Part shown: piece after piece, positions 16,734-27,687 of the stretch
How positions within the stretch are numbered: the first letter of the stretch is position 1
Layout of the letters: each line of letters begins with the position of its first letter
Origin: a bacterium
GTDB lineage: Bacteria > Patescibacteriota > Patescibacteriia > 2-12-FULL-60-25
Reading direction: 5' to 3'
Assembly: GCA_021796435.1 (NCBI GenBank)
Contig: JAJYXM010000016.1
Coordinates: 564,625 to 628,624 of the forward strand
DNA: 64,000 nucleotides
Notes under the pieces: generated by a model
Databases searched by the model: none
Seen by the model: the letters and a program-made list of their open reading frames with translations, nothing else
Told to the model about the DNA's origin: nothing
Program-made: the position numbers and the translations under genes

Positions 16734-18473
16734 ATGGATGAGAAGATATTGGACATACTCTTGAAGCAACAGCTGGTCGACCAGAAGGCTCTTGGTATCG
16801 CCAAAGATCTGATGGCGCGCGGTAAGACGCTGGAGCAGGCTTTGGTCGGAGGAAGATATGTCAAAGAGATGGATTTTGCCAAAGCTAAGGCCGAAGCCTT
16901 GGCTTTACCTTTCGTGGATCTGACGGAAAGGGTCATACCGAAGGAGACGCTCGAATTGATACCACAGGATACGAAAGAGACTTATGGTGCGGTACCGACG
17001 GCATTCGACGGTAAAGTACTGGAGGTCGCCTTGTTGAACCCACAAGATCTGCGGGCGAGCGAAGCTTTGGAATTCATGGCTGCGGACAAGGGTTGGTCGA
17101 TCAAGTACGTCGTAGCACCGAGTTCACAGATCACCAGTCTTTTACGTAAGCTTCGTGGTTTGGGCGTAGAAGTCGCTACAGCACTGGCCCAAGCCAAGGG
17201 CAAGTTCGAGAAGAAGGAAGAGAAGACAGAAGAGGTCGGAAGGCTGGAAGAGATAATCAAGGGCGCACCGGTATCACGCATGGTCTCGGTCATCATGCGG
17301 CATGCCGTTGAGGGAGGAGCATCGGACATACACATAGAACCTTTGGGCAATGAATCTCGCGTAAGGTATCGCATCGACGGTGTCTTGCGCACGACGCTCG
17401 TCTTGCCGATATATGTGCATCCGGCGTTAGTCTCACGCATCAAAGTCTTGGCAAACCTCAAGTTGGACGAGACGCGCGTACCCCAGGATGGGCGCATCAC
17501 ACAAGAGATAAGCGGAAGGAATATCGATTTCCGCGTTTCGATCCTGCCCGTCGTGGATAACGAAAAAGTCGTGATGCGTATCCTCGACACCTCGGCGACC
17601 GCGCCGACGCTCGAGAATCTGGGTTACCGTAAAGAGCATGTAGCCATAATCGATGCCGAGATACATAGGCCGTTCGGCATGGTGCTCGTCACGGGCCCGA
17701 CCGGTTCGGGTAAATCCACGACTTTGTTCGCTGCGCTTACTTCGTTGAACAGCGAAGGCGTGAACATCTCTACGCTGGAAGATCCGGTTGAGTATTACAT
17801 CAAAGGCGTCAACCAGTCGCAGATAAAGCCTGAGGTCGGATATACGTTCGCTGCAGGTCTGCGCGCCTTATTGCGCCAGGACCCGAACGTCATTATGGTC
17901 GGTGAAATCCGCGATAGGGAAACCGCCGAATTGGCGATTCACGCATCGTTGACAGGCCATCTTGTCTTTTCGACATTGCATACGAATGACGTCTTCGGCA
18001 TCGTGCCGCGTCTGGTGGATATGGGGGTCGAGCCGTTCCTTTTGGCCGCTACGTTGAATATCGGTATCGCCCAGCGTTTGGCCAGGAAGATCTGCCAAGC
18101 CTGCAAAGAACCGCAGGAGCTGGAGCAGAAGACTTTGGATATCCTCAGGAAGGATGTGCTGACTATCCCGAAAAGATATCTTGATGCGGATTTCGATCCG
18201 GCAAAACCGTTGGTTTTCTATCATGGTAAGGGCTGCGCCAGATGCGGGAATACGGGATATCAGGGTCGTATCGCGATAGACGAGATGATCCAGTTCACTG
18301 ACCACATGAAGCGGATCGTGGAGAAGGGTTTTCCCATCGCCGAGGTAAGGGCGGAAATAGCGAAACAGGATTCGATAACCATGCGGCAAGATGCGATACT
18401 CAAGGCTCTAGCGGGTTCAACTACGGTCGAAGAAGTGCTAAGGTTGAGTCAGGAGGCACAAGAGGATCTTTGA
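16734..18473 (+). CDS. pilB: Type IV pilus extension ATPase PilB
   Basis: 579 residues. The N-terminal MshEN-like domain covers about residues 1-150. The ATPase domain has the Asp box (TLEDPVEYYIKGVNQ), Walker A GPTGSGKST, Walker B VGEIRDRETAE and His box (GHLVFSTLHTND). Near the C-terminus CQAC and CARC form the zinc-binding tetracysteine typical of PilB/GspE and absent from PilT. It powers pilin insertion from the cytoplasmic side. No PilT retraction ATPase lies in this locus. Confidence 0.95.
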   Translation: MDEKILDILLKQQLVDQKALGIAKDLMARGKTLEQALVGGRYVKEMDFAKAKAEALALPFVDLTERVIPKETLELIPQDTKETYGAVPTAFDGKVLEVALLNPQDLRASEALEFMAADKGWSIKYVVAPSSQITSLLRKLRGLGVEVATALAQAKGKFEKKEEKTEEVGRLEEIIKGAPVSRMVSVIMRHAVEGGASDIHIEPLGNESRVRYRIDGVLRTTLVLPIYVHPALVSRIKVLANLKLDETRVPQDGRITQEISGRNIDFRVSILPVVDNEKVVMRILDTSATAPTLENLGYRKEHVAIIDAEIHRPFGMVLVTGPTGSGKSTTLFAALTSLNSEGVNISTLEDPVEYYIKGVNQSQIKPEVGYTFAAGLRALLRQDPNVIMVGEIRDRETAELAIHASLTGHLVFSTLHTNDVFGIVPRLVDMGVEPFLLAATLNIGIAQRLARKICQACKEPQELEQKTLDILRKDVLTIPKRYLDADFDPAKPLVFYHGKGCARCGNTGYQGRIAIDEMIQFTDHMKRIVEKGFPIAEVRAEIAKQDSITMRQDAILKALAGSTTVEEVLRLSQEAQEDL

Positions 18474-18510
18474 TCTCGAGAGGTCTTAGGCAATCAAATA
18501 ACATAAAAAT

Positions 18511-18879
18511 ATGCAGAAAGTATTGATAATAGAAGATGATGGTTTCTTGGCCAGCATCTATGCACAGAAGCTGGAACTTTCCGGTTATGAAGTGGCCTTC
18601 GCGACGAACGGCGAAGACGGCCTTAAGCTGGCCCAAAAGGATAAACCCGATCTGGTGCTGTTGGATCTGTTGATGCCCAAGATGGACGGGTTCGAGGTTT
18701 TGGAGAAGATCAAGGGAGATGCCGCGACGAAAGACATCAAGATCCTGGTCTTATCTAATTTAGGGCAGAAGGAAGACGTAGAGAGATGCCTCAAGTTAGG
18801 CGCGGAAGGTTATGTGATCAAAGCCCATTCATTGCCCGACGAGACGGTAAAACGGATACAGGAGATCTTGGGTAAATAA
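18511..18879 (+). CDS. Single-domain response regulator (receiver)
   Basis: 122 residues, receiver only. The acidic pocket is E8-D9-D10, the phosphoacceptor is D52 (LVLLDLLMP), with S82 and K104 in place of the usual Thr/Ser and Lys. There is no output domain, so it should act through a protein partner. It sits between pilB and pilC, which suggests control of the motor, comparable to CheY-like PilG/PilH in other systems. No histidine kinase gene is in the window. Confidence 0.9.
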   Translation: MQKVLIIEDDGFLASIYAQKLELSGYEVAFATNGEDGLKLAQKDKPDLVLLDLLMPKMDGFEVLEKIKGDAATKDIKILVLSNLGQKEDVERCLKLGAEGYVIKAHSLPDETVKRIQEILGK

Positions 18880-18887
18880 GCTTAACG

Positions 18888-20099
18888 ATGCCTACTTTCA
18901 AGTATCGAGCACGGATGCCGGATGGGAAAATCCAGGCTGGTTTGATTGAGGCGGACGACACGTCAGCGGCACAACAGGCGTTGGAGGAAAGAGGGCTGGA
19001 GATGATGCTCGTCGAGCCTTATACCACCGTCGAGGCCGCGTCGAAGCAGGTGCTGTATTTTTTGAATCGGATCAAGCCGAAGGACTTGGTCATAGCCACC
19101 CGTACGCTTTCGGTCATGGTATCCGCAGCCGTGCCTTTGCCCGAAGCCGTCAGGAACATCGCACGCCAGTCGGAAAATCCGTTGATGCAGCGCGTGCTGA
19201 TAGACATAGCGGGGGAGATCGAAGGCGGCGCGAGGCTTTCGGATGCGTTTGCCCATCATTCCGATGTTTTTTCCGAGTTTTTCATCAACATGATCAGATC
19301 CGGAGAGACTTCCGGCCAGTTGAGTGAGGTGCTGGAATATCTCGCCGACCAACAGGAAAAGGACTTCGACCTGACGAGCAAGATAAAGGGCGCGATGATC
19401 TATCCGGCGTTCATCCTGACTGCGATGTTCATAGTGGGTTTCATTATGATGACTTTCGTGGTGCCGAAACTCACGAGCGTCCTGACGGAAGCCAATGTGA
19501 GCTTGCCTTGGACGACGTTGACCCTGATCGCCGTTTCAGGTTTTTTCCAGAGATTCTGGTATGTCATCATTATCGTCATGGTCGGTTTGGGCATCGGAGG
19601 ACGGTATTACGTCAAGACTCCGTTAGGCAGATATAGATGGGATTGGCTGAAGATAAATTTGCCTATTTTCGGGAATCTTTACCGTGAGATGTATGTCGTC
19701 CGGTTCACGCGGTCATTGGCCACGCTACTGAAAGGCGGCGTCGATCTGGTGGAAGCGCTCGAGATCGTATCCGGCGTCGTCGGGAACGAGGTATGGAGGA
19801 ATGTGGTCTTCGAGACGATCAAAGAGGTGAATGACGGAAACTCGATAACCACAGCTTTTTCGCGATATAAATTCGTGCCGACCATGTTGACGCAGATGCT
19901 TTCGGTCGGTGAGGGGACGGGAAAGACCCAAGACATCCTGAATCGCGTCAGCCATTTTTATGCACGTGAGATAGACAACATGGTGAGCAACCTGACCAAA
20001 CTGATAGAACCTTTGGTTTTGGTCATTTTGGGCCTGGGCGTAGGTGTGTTGGTCTCTGCTATATTGTTGCCATTGTACAGCTTGTCGAGCGCGATTTAG
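18888..20099 (+). CDS. pilC: Type IV pilus inner membrane platform protein PilC
   Basis: 403 residues with two GspF/PilC domains. It has the usual N-terminal start (MPTFKYRARMPDGKIQAGLIEA), SGETSGQLSEVLEYLADQ in the first repeat and VGEGTGKTQDILNRVSHFYARE in the second, and three main hydrophobic segments (about 170-190, 215-235, 370-395). PilC couples PilB ATP hydrolysis to pilin insertion. It starts 8 nt after the receiver gene. Confidence 0.95.
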   Translation: MPTFKYRARMPDGKIQAGLIEADDTSAAQQALEERGLEMMLVEPYTTVEAASKQVLYFLNRIKPKDLVIATRTLSVMVSAAVPLPEAVRNIARQSENPLMQRVLIDIAGEIEGGARLSDAFAHHSDVFSEFFINMIRSGETSGQLSEVLEYLADQQEKDFDLTSKIKGAMIYPAFILTAMFIVGFIMMTFVVPKLTSVLTEANVSLPWTTLTLIAVSGFFQRFWYVIIIVMVGLGIGGRYYVKTPLGRYRWDWLKINLPIFGNLYREMYVVRFTRSLATLLKGGVDLVEALEIVSGVVGNEVWRNVVFETIKEVNDGNSITTAFSRYKFVPTMLTQMLSVGEGTGKTQDILNRVSHFYAREIDNMVSNLTKLIEPLVLVILGLGVGVLVSAILLPLYSLSSAI

Positions 20100-20106
20100 T
20101 CCAGGT

Positions 20107-20147
20107 TGTGGATAACTTCAAACGCAAATCTTGATTCATGGTATAAT
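20107..20147 (+). promoter_or_regulatory. Major pilin promoter with an adjacent DnaA-box-like site
   Basis: TATAAT at 20142-20147 is a perfect -10, with a weak -35 near 20117-20124. The leader to ATG 20203 is about 50 nt and contains a small hairpin (GACCT/AGGTC, about 20174-20187). TGTGGATAA at 20107-20115 is a perfect inverted DnaA box. A single box this close to a promoter could be regulatory or chance. Confidence 0.55.
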
Positions 20148-20202
20148 TCGCTCATTAATATTCTTTAATCATTGACCTTTCAGGTCACCCAAAGTGCAAA
20201 AT

Positions 20203-20685
20203 ATGCATAATAAAAAAGGTTTTACGCTCATCGAGCTCTTGGTCGTCATCGCGATCATAGGTTTGTTGGCGACGCTGGCTGTCGTAGCTTTCGGCAGTGC
20301 ACGCGATAAGGCTAAAGATGCCAAGAGAATCTCTAACGTAAACAGCGTTATAGCGGCGTACAGTGCGGCAGCGAATGATGGTATGGCTTTTGATGCCACA
20401 ACCTGTGCAGTCGGCAAACGTATTTCGGAGTGTAAGATTTGTACTACCACAGCCTGTACCAGCGATAAGACGTCTACATACATCAACCTGACGCAGTTCG
20501 TAGATCCTGATAGCACAACAGCCTGCGGAGCAGCACCGGCTGCTGCTTGTACTCCGGCTTTCATCACCGCTGCGCCCTCGCTCGGAGACAACCCGTCATT
20601 CACGATCAGTTTCTGGACGGCGCAAGCCAGCGGAAACTTGAATGCTGGCGCTCACACAGCGAACGCCTTGGGCATAGTCAACTAA
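20203..20685 (+). CDS. pilA: Major type IV pilin (PilA-like)
   Basis: 160 residues. A short basic leader ends in the prepilin site [19 protein letters not shown]: cleavage after Gly, methylated Phe+1, Glu+5, and the N-terminal hydrophobic helix. The head is Ala/Thr-rich with four to six cysteines that could form disulfides. It has its own strong promoter and its own terminator (20703-20732), as expected for an abundant pilin. GTG 20194 would add three residues; I chose ATG 20203. Confidence 0.92.
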   Translation: MHNKKGFTLIELLVVIAIIGLLATLAVVAFGSARDKAKDAKRISNVNSVIAAYSAAANDGMAFDATTCAVGKRISECKICTTTACTSDKTSTYINLTQFVDPDSTTACGAAPAAACTPAFITAAPSLGDNPSFTISFWTAQASGNLNAGAHTANALGIVN

Positions 20686-20702
20686 TTCAATCCGAATACA
20701 TC

Positions 20703-20732
20703 GCCACCTCGGTACCAACCGAGGTGGTTTTG
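20703..20732 (+). terminator. Rho-independent terminator after pilA
   Basis: CCACCTCGGT pairs with ACCGAGGTGG around a 4-nt loop and is followed by TTTTGTTTT. Confidence 0.9.
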
Positions 20733-20774
20733 TTTTCAAGGCTATGTTTATGGGTTATAATCAAAGCTAATGAT

Positions 20775-21245
20775 ATGTTGATAACGCCTTCCAAACGTGC
20801 AGGATTCACCATCCTTGAGTTGCTTGTGGTCATCGTCTTCGTCGGGATACTAGCGGCGGTCGCGATTTATTCCTTGAACGTGACTCGAGCCATGAGTCGC
20901 GATTCTAAACGCGTATCCGACATCAGTGTCATCCGCGCTGCATTAAGCCAGCATTGGTTGCAGAAAGCTGCCTATCCAGTGAGCGATGGCGTGGATTTGG
21001 GCGCACCTGGCGCTAATGCAGATGTCTTGGCCGGCAATGGTTTCGTGGCCAGCGATCAAGCTGTTGACCCGCTTTTCCTGCAAAGCATACCGACTGGGCC
21101 AAAAGCGGGTGAGTATTACTTCTATAAAGGTTCTGCCTCCGGATATTCGATCAGGTTCACCACGGAACGTGTGACAGCGTATGGACCAGCCGGAACTTAC
21201 TTTGCGCATGCTAGTGGGGTAGATACTTCTGATGAACTCAAGTGA
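20775..21245 (+). CDS. Second type IV pilin-like protein
   Basis: 156 residues from ATG 20775. The prepilin motif is KRAGFTILELLVVIVFVGIL (Gly-1, Phe+1, Glu+5). The head contains RAALSQHWLQKAAYPVSDG and a C-terminal YYFYKGSASGYSIRFTTE stretch, like the GspG/minor pilin fold with a short calcium-loop-like end. A TATAAT hexamer at 20756-20761 gives it a separate short-leader promoter. The frame is open upstream to 20547 but that part overlaps pilA. Its stop lies just before hairpin element B1. Confidence 0.85.
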   Translation: MLITPSKRAGFTILELLVVIVFVGILAAVAIYSLNVTRAMSRDSKRVSDISVIRAALSQHWLQKAAYPVSDGVDLGAPGANADVLAGNGFVASDQAVDPLFLQSIPTGPKAGEYYFYKGSASGYSIRFTTERVTAYGPAGTYFAHASGVDTSDELK

Positions 21246-21248
21246 GAT

Positions 21249-21368
21249 GGATTCCCGATTTTTGCGCATAACTTTGTCAAAGCCTCCGCTACTCGCTTTG
21301 CGTACCTCTATGTACGCGGCGCTCCGTTGCTCGGCTTTTTCGCGTTCTGCATCAAAAATCGGGAATCC
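21249..21368 (+). repeat. Hairpin element B1 (family B, 120 bp)
   Basis: Perfect 16-bp arms at 21249-21264 and 21353-21368 enclose 88 nt. The insert begins CGCATAACTTTGTC and ends TTCGCGTTCTGCAT. It contains an inner stem AAAGCC/GGCTTT and a central stem GCGTAC/GTACGC. It begins 4 nt after the stop of the second pilin gene. The same layout recurs at 47929-48047 and 56435-56554. Confidence 0.8.
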
Positions 21369-21393
21369 TCATGCCATCATTTCCTAGAAAGAC

Positions 21394-22185
21394 ATGGACA
21401 TCCAACGCATACTATTGATCATCCTCGCCGCTGCTTTAGGCGGTGTTTTAGGCTCTTTCGCGAACGTGCTGGTCATCCGCTGGCACGAGGATAGTTCGAT
21501 CGGCGGAAGATCGGCTTGCCCGAGATGTAAGACTACGATAAAGCCGCGACATCTCATCCCCATATTCTCTTGGCTTTGGTTACGCGGGAAATGCGCATAT
21601 TGCGGTAAGAGCATTCACTATCAGTACCCGATCGTAGAGGCCTTGGTGGCGATTTTAGGCATAATCGCAGCGGTCAGGCATGATCCGTTGACGGATCCCA
21701 TGTTCTGGTTCGAATTTTTGTTTTCTATGACGTTGATTGTGCCGGTCGTCATGGATATCCGTTGGCAGGAAGTTCCGGTGGAATATCTCATCGGCGTAGC
21801 TGTCCTTTCCGGTCTTTGGCAGGTCATTTATCCTCCCTCATCAATGGAAGACATCTTGGCGCGGTTCTATTCGATTGCGTTGGCATTCTTGATTTCGGCT
21901 GTGTTCTTCGGTCTGCAGATCGTCGTATCGCGACAAAAGTGGTTGGGTTTAGGTGACTTATGGTTCGCTTTCGCCATGGCGGGCATTTTGGGCTGGCAGA
22001 AGCTCTTGGTCGGTATTTACATGGCATACGTCATAGGCGGCGTAGTGGCTTTCGTCGGGTTCGTCGCAGGGAAATTCAAACGCGGTTCGCGTCTGCCCTT
22101 TGTGCCGGCGCTCTTTGCAGGTACAATGGTGGCATTGTGGTATGGCGACCGTATAACCGCCTGGTTCCTGCATGCGATCAAATAA
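21394..22185 (+). CDS. pilD: Prepilin leader peptidase / N-methyltransferase (PilD)
   Basis: 263 residues, with about seven membrane segments. The N-terminal methyltransferase part has the zinc cysteines C42/C45 (CPRC) and C67/C70 (CAYC). The two aspartic protease residues are in VVMDIRWQEVP and GLGDLWF (consensus D...GxGD). It cleaves the Gly-Phe bond of the pilins encoded around it and methylates the new N-terminus. Its end overlaps the next pilin gene by 14 nt. Confidence 0.93.
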   Translation: MDIQRILLIILAAALGGVLGSFANVLVIRWHEDSSIGGRSACPRCKTTIKPRHLIPIFSWLWLRGKCAYCGKSIHYQYPIVEALVAILGIIAAVRHDPLTDPMFWFEFLFSMTLIVPVVMDIRWQEVPVEYLIGVAVLSGLWQVIYPPSSMEDILARFYSIALAFLISAVFFGLQIVVSRQKWLGLGDLWFAFAMAGILGWQKLLVGIYMAYVIGGVVAFVGFVAGKFKRGSRLPFVPALFAGTMVALWYGDRITAWFLHAIK

Positions 22186-22795
22186 AGCACAAGCATTCTC
22201 ATATACCGAATTCCTGATCAGTGTCGCGATTTTGGCGATCATTTCGATGATGTCGGTGTATTCCTTGAACAGCTCGAGGTCACAAGAGGAGCTGAAGACG
22301 GCGCAAAGGGTTGTCGCCGCTGATTTGCGTACGTTACAAGCGAAGGCACTGAATGCAGAGAACGTGAAATTCTGCACGAACAGTTCCGGAGCAAAGATAG
22401 TCTGCGAAACGAGCACTACGGGTTGTACGGATAGCTGCACGGCGGTACCGCCTGCGGGAGTCGGAGGGCACTTCGTGAGGAACGCAGCGACGTACGATTT
22501 TTATGCCAAGTACGATCCATCGACGACCGATTGGCGCAAATCAGCGGCGACTGAAGTTTTTTTGACCAGGAACTTGGCTAAATCAGGCGCGGCGAATGTA
22601 CAGATCTCGGGTTTCAGCGTGGGAGTAATAGCGGATATAGCCTTCGAAAGGCAGAACGGCGGGATGAAGATAAACGCCTGCCCCAGCGGATGCACTAATG
22701 ATTCCGTGTTGACCATAACCTTGAGGCATACAAAGACCGGAGCGACCAAGACGGTGACGCTATATACCTTGACCGGCAGGATAGTCATGGATTAA
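22172..22795 (+). CDS. Minor pilin with atypical prepilin motif
   Basis: 207 residues. The N-terminus is MRSNKAQAFSYTEFLISVAILAII: Ala-1 instead of Gly, Phe+1, and Glu retained at +5. A type III-like hydrophobic helix is followed by a Cys-containing head (four to six Cys) with GMKINACPSGCTNDSVLTITLRH, a GspH/FimT-like pattern. It overlaps pilD by 14 nt. Ala-1 may slow processing by PilD. Confidence 0.75.
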   Translation: MRSNKAQAFSYTEFLISVAILAIISMMSVYSLNSSRSQEELKTAQRVVAADLRTLQAKALNAENVKFCTNSSGAKIVCETSTTGCTDSCTAVPPAGVGGHFVRNAATYDFYAKYDPSTTDWRKSAATEVFLTRNLAKSGAANVQISGFSVGVIADIAFERQNGGMKINACPSGCTNDSVLTITLRHTKTGATKTVTLYTLTGRIVMD

Positions 22796-22800
22796 CCATC

Positions 22801-23388
22801 ATGCGCATAGCCAAGGCACAAACATTGATCGAATTGATCGCGGCGGTGGCGGTGATAGGCATAGGATTGTTCGCGGCGACGAGCATCGTATTCTCAAACA
22901 TGAATCTTTCGGACCGCGATTCGGACAGTGTGGTGTCGACCAATCTGATGCGCGAGGTCCTGGAGCTCGCCAAAAATAAGCGTGACAGCAATTGGCTGGC
23001 CGGTGTAGCCTTCGATACAGGAATGTACAGCGGGACGGATTATTCCGCGACGCCCATCTGGAACGGAATAGCTGGGACATATAGTTTTGATTTCGGACCT
23101 AACGATTTTTCCGACGTAAAGACCAAGATAATACGATCGGCGAACGCTTCGGCGCTCGACTTCCTCGAGAATTATCAACCTGGGTATACCGGAGCCACCA
23201 CGACTTTTTCCCGCATCGTGACCTTCAACGGGATTTGTGCCAATGGTTCGATAGTCGGTGCGGGCGTCAATTGCGGAAATGTCGGAAGCACCAAAATAGG
23301 CATACGCGTCATGGCGCAGATCAGGAATACCAGGAAGGGCGTCACCAAGGACAGCACGATGTATGAAGACCTTTATGACTGGCGTTAG
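22801..23388 (+). CDS. Minor pilin (PilV/GspI-like)
   Basis: 195 residues. The leader is KAQTLIELIAAVAVIGIGL: Ala or Gln at -1 and Thr+1 in place of Gly/Phe, with Glu retained. The helix is followed by SDSVVSTNLMREVLELAKNKRDSNWL, typical of PilV/GspI, then a large head with two Cys. It starts 5 nt after the previous gene and overlaps the next by 26 nt. It is probably part of the tip or priming complex. Confidence 0.72.
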   Translation: MRIAKAQTLIELIAAVAVIGIGLFAATSIVFSNMNLSDRDSDSVVSTNLMREVLELAKNKRDSNWLAGVAFDTGMYSGTDYSATPIWNGIAGTYSFDFGPNDFSDVKTKIIRSANASALDFLENYQPGYTGATTTFSRIVTFNGICANGSIVGAGVNCGNVGSTKIGIRVMAQIRNTRKGVTKDSTMYEDLYDWR

Positions 23389-23992
23389 AAGGGTTATTGC
23401 CGAAAAAGCAAGGTTGGGACGTAAATCTAAGGGTTTTACGCTGTTGGAGATGCTTCTGGCAGTGTTCATCTTTTCGATGGTCGCGGTCGTCTTGGTCCAG
23501 ATTTTCGTGTCTTTCACCCGGTTGCAGCGCAAGGTGGCAAATCAGGCCATCTTAAGCCAGGATATGCGGTATCTGACCGAGATGATGACGCGCGTCGCGC
23601 GGAGCAACTATATCGATTATAGCCTGCAGCCTTATGCGACGAAACTGAACTACATCAAACTGGTGAAGCCGACCGGAGGTACTATCCTGATCAGCAAACA
23701 GGACGGCGTACAATGCGGCGATCCGACGATCACGAGCTGCATCATGTTGAGCAAAGACGGCGGGTTGAGTTGGGAGATAGCGACGTCTAAACGTGTGAAT
23801 GTGCTTAATTTCGATGTCTACGTCCGGCCATCCAACACTCCATTCGTACCCAACTCGAGCGGCGCTTACGACAACAATAACCAGCCCTTCGTGACATTCA
23901 ATATCGGGCTCGAATATAAGGCGGACAACGCGAATGAGGGCGCTTCGATGCATGCTCAGTCGACAGTGTCTTCTCGGCTCTATCTAAGATGA
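23363..23992 (+). CDS. Minor pilin (PilW/GspJ-like)
   Basis: 209 residues. The prepilin motif KSKGFTLLEMLLAVFIFSM (Gly-1, Phe+1, Glu+5) follows a 24-residue basic leader. The helix is followed by RKVANQAILSQDMRYLTEMMTRVAR and a GspJ/PilW-like head. It overlaps the preceding gene by 26 nt, so it is translationally coupled. A later ATG at 23375 is possible. Confidence 0.8.
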   Translation: MKTFMTGVRRVIAEKARLGRKSKGFTLLEMLLAVFIFSMVAVVLVQIFVSFTRLQRKVANQAILSQDMRYLTEMMTRVARSNYIDYSLQPYATKLNYIKLVKPTGGTILISKQDGVQCGDPTITSCIMLSKDGGLSWEIATSKRVNVLNFDVYVRPSNTPFVPNSSGAYDNNNQPFVTFNIGLEYKADNANEGASMHAQSTVSSRLYLR

Positions 23993-23996
23993 TGGT

Positions 23997-24830
23997 ATGG
24001 ATCGGCACGTAACCAAGCACAAAGCGGAGATGAAGAAAGAAGCGGGGAATATCTTGCCGCTGGCCTTGGTCATGATTTTCCTCATCCTCCTGTCCGCTTT
24101 GGGTATAGGGGTCGTCGTCATGGAGGGCGCGCGGAGCGGTGTCGAGACGGACCAGAGCGTGTCGGCTTACTATATGGCTGATTCCGGGATAGAACGGCAG
24201 CTTTACGAGATACGCAAAAATAATCAGACGTTGACTTATGTGGATTCTTTAGGCGGGACATACATCAGCGGCGGCACGTGGAAATCAACTGGCGACTTGG
24301 AGCCCACGACCAGCAAACAGATCCAGATCGTCACCACCAGCAGTTTCGCTGTCCTAGACGTCTTCAACCCGGACGACCTTACGCATTCCTTAGGCATAGA
24401 CAATATGCACCTGACATGGCAGAAGGATCCGACATGTACGCAGCCCAACGCCAGGATGGAAGTCAGCTATGCTTATTGGGAGATCGTCGGCGGGATACCG
24501 CAATTCCCCAGCGACAACCAGTTTATCGTCTTACCGAAAAACATCACCTATAGCATGGATGTGCCATTGGATTCGCTGAAATTCTACCGTATCCGATTGC
24601 GGTCTTATGATTGCGCCGCAGTCAACGTAACGGCGGCTTTCAGCGGCGGAGGTGTGGCCAAGCCATATCCGGGCGACATCACGCTTTCGGCCGAAGGCAC
24701 GTACGGCAAGGCGACGCAAAAGATAGCGGCCACGATGCCTAAACTCGATATCCTTTCAGGCGTATTCAGTTATGTGATTTTTTCCGAATGTACGTTGGTC
24801 AAGGGCACGGGCAGCGTGACGTGTCCGTAG
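23997..24830 (+). CDS. PilX/GspK-like pilus tip protein
   Basis: 277 residues. The N-terminus KKEAGNILPLALVMIFLILLSALGIGVVVMEG is the PilX-type signal helix. YYMADSGIERQLYEIRKNNQ follows, the usual PilX alpha1 continuation. The head is beta-rich with three or four Cys. It starts 4 nt after the PilW-like gene. With the three previous proteins it makes a complete minor pilin set (FimT/PilV/PilW/PilX order). A terminator-like hairpin follows at 24863-24890. Confidence 0.75.
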   Translation: MDRHVTKHKAEMKKEAGNILPLALVMIFLILLSALGIGVVVMEGARSGVETDQSVSAYYMADSGIERQLYEIRKNNQTLTYVDSLGGTYISGGTWKSTGDLEPTTSKQIQIVTTSSFAVLDVFNPDDLTHSLGIDNMHLTWQKDPTCTQPNARMEVSYAYWEIVGGIPQFPSDNQFIVLPKNITYSMDVPLDSLKFYRIRLRSYDCAAVNVTAAFSGGGVAKPYPGDITLSAEGTYGKATQKIAATMPKLDILSGVFSYVIFSECTLVKGTGSVTCP

Positions 24831-24862
24831 TCCAAAAAATAACGAAACATGGAAGGATTAAA

Positions 24863-24890
24863 CCCCGGCCGAGAAGCCAGGGTTTTTGTG
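24863..24890. terminator. Probable bidirectional terminator between convergent genes
   Basis: AAACCCCGGC pairs imperfectly with GCCAGGGTTTTT. It lies between the plus-strand pilus operon and the minus-strand gene ending at 24909. Confidence 0.6.
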
Positions 24891-24908
24891 AGGATACGGC
24901 GGCCTCTA

Positions 24909-25406
24909 TCAGGCGGCGGAGGCAGGAGTGCTTCCTACTTGGAGGAAGAACCTGGCGACGGACCGGACCATCTCGAGACCCTGCTCTTGCGTCAGGTCCC
25001 GGGAATCCATCTGCGTGAGCAGGAACACCTCCTGCATGTGTGGAGGAATGGGTACCACGCGGCCTTGGCTCTTGCCCAAGGTATCGTGGTAGCACCTTAG
25101 ACGCCAGGTCTCAACCATCTCGGCCGACAGCCTACTTTCGACGACGACACCGTTCCAAGTCGGTTCGTGCTGAATTAAGAGGCAGTTCGTGAGAGTGAGG
25201 TCATTGAACTGTGAACACCAGAGGATGAGGCTGTGGGCCTTGCTTGGGTCTTGTGGCGCCGGCAGCTTCTTGCTGTCGAAGTTGAGGTAAGGTGCGTTCG
25301 AGGGCGATAATGGCCCCAGTACGATCCCTTCCTGCTTCAGCGCCTCTTCGATGAGATGTAATGTAGCGATGTGTTGTTCCAGCCATTTGATGGCATCAAT
25401 CGTCAT
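24909..25406 (-). CDS. Protein of unknown function, orphan set
   Basis: 165 residues, soluble, no signal peptide. It contains an HxxxLxxIEEAL-like start (EQHIATLHLIEEALKQEGIVLG) and a Cys/Trp-containing middle (LILWCSQFNDLTLTNCLLIQHEP); I recognise no family. The start has a strong Shine-Dalgarno sequence (GGAGGT, 4 nt before ATG). The promoter is TTGACA (25460-25455), an 18-nt spacer and TAAATA (25436-25431). It is transcribed away from ligA. Confidence 0.55.
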   Translation of the reverse strand: MTIDAIKWLEQHIATLHLIEEALKQEGIVLGPLSPSNAPYLNFDSKKLPAPQDPSKAHSLILWCSQFNDLTLTNCLLIQHEPTWNGVVVESRLSAEMVETWRLRCYHDTLGKSQGRVVPIPPHMQEVFLLTQMDSRDLTQEQGLEMVRSVARFFLQVGSTPASAA

Positions 25407-25430
25407 GGTTACCTCCGAAGGTTCTAGGTA

Positions 25431-27583
<2,153 letters not shown>

Positions 27584-27624
27584 TAGTCGATCAATCGGCA
27601 ACCGCAGTTGTCGGCGGTAAAGCC

Positions 27625-27652
27625 TTGACAAAATAACCTTTTTTGGTATGTT
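27625..27652 (+). promoter_or_regulatory. Sigma70-like promoter of the methyltransferase gene
   Basis: TTGACA (27625-27630), 16-nt spacer, TATGTT (27647-27652). The leader to ATG 27688 is about 30 nt and carries the Shine-Dalgarno sequence GGAAGGGA. Confidence 0.6.
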
Positions 27653-27687
27653 CAAGAAGGTTCTTTTTGCTATGGAAGGGATTACAC

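Noticed and set aside
16734-18473. PilT retraction ATPase
   Set aside because: The protein has the N-terminal MshEN-like domain and zinc tetracysteine of PilB; PilT is shorter and lacks both.
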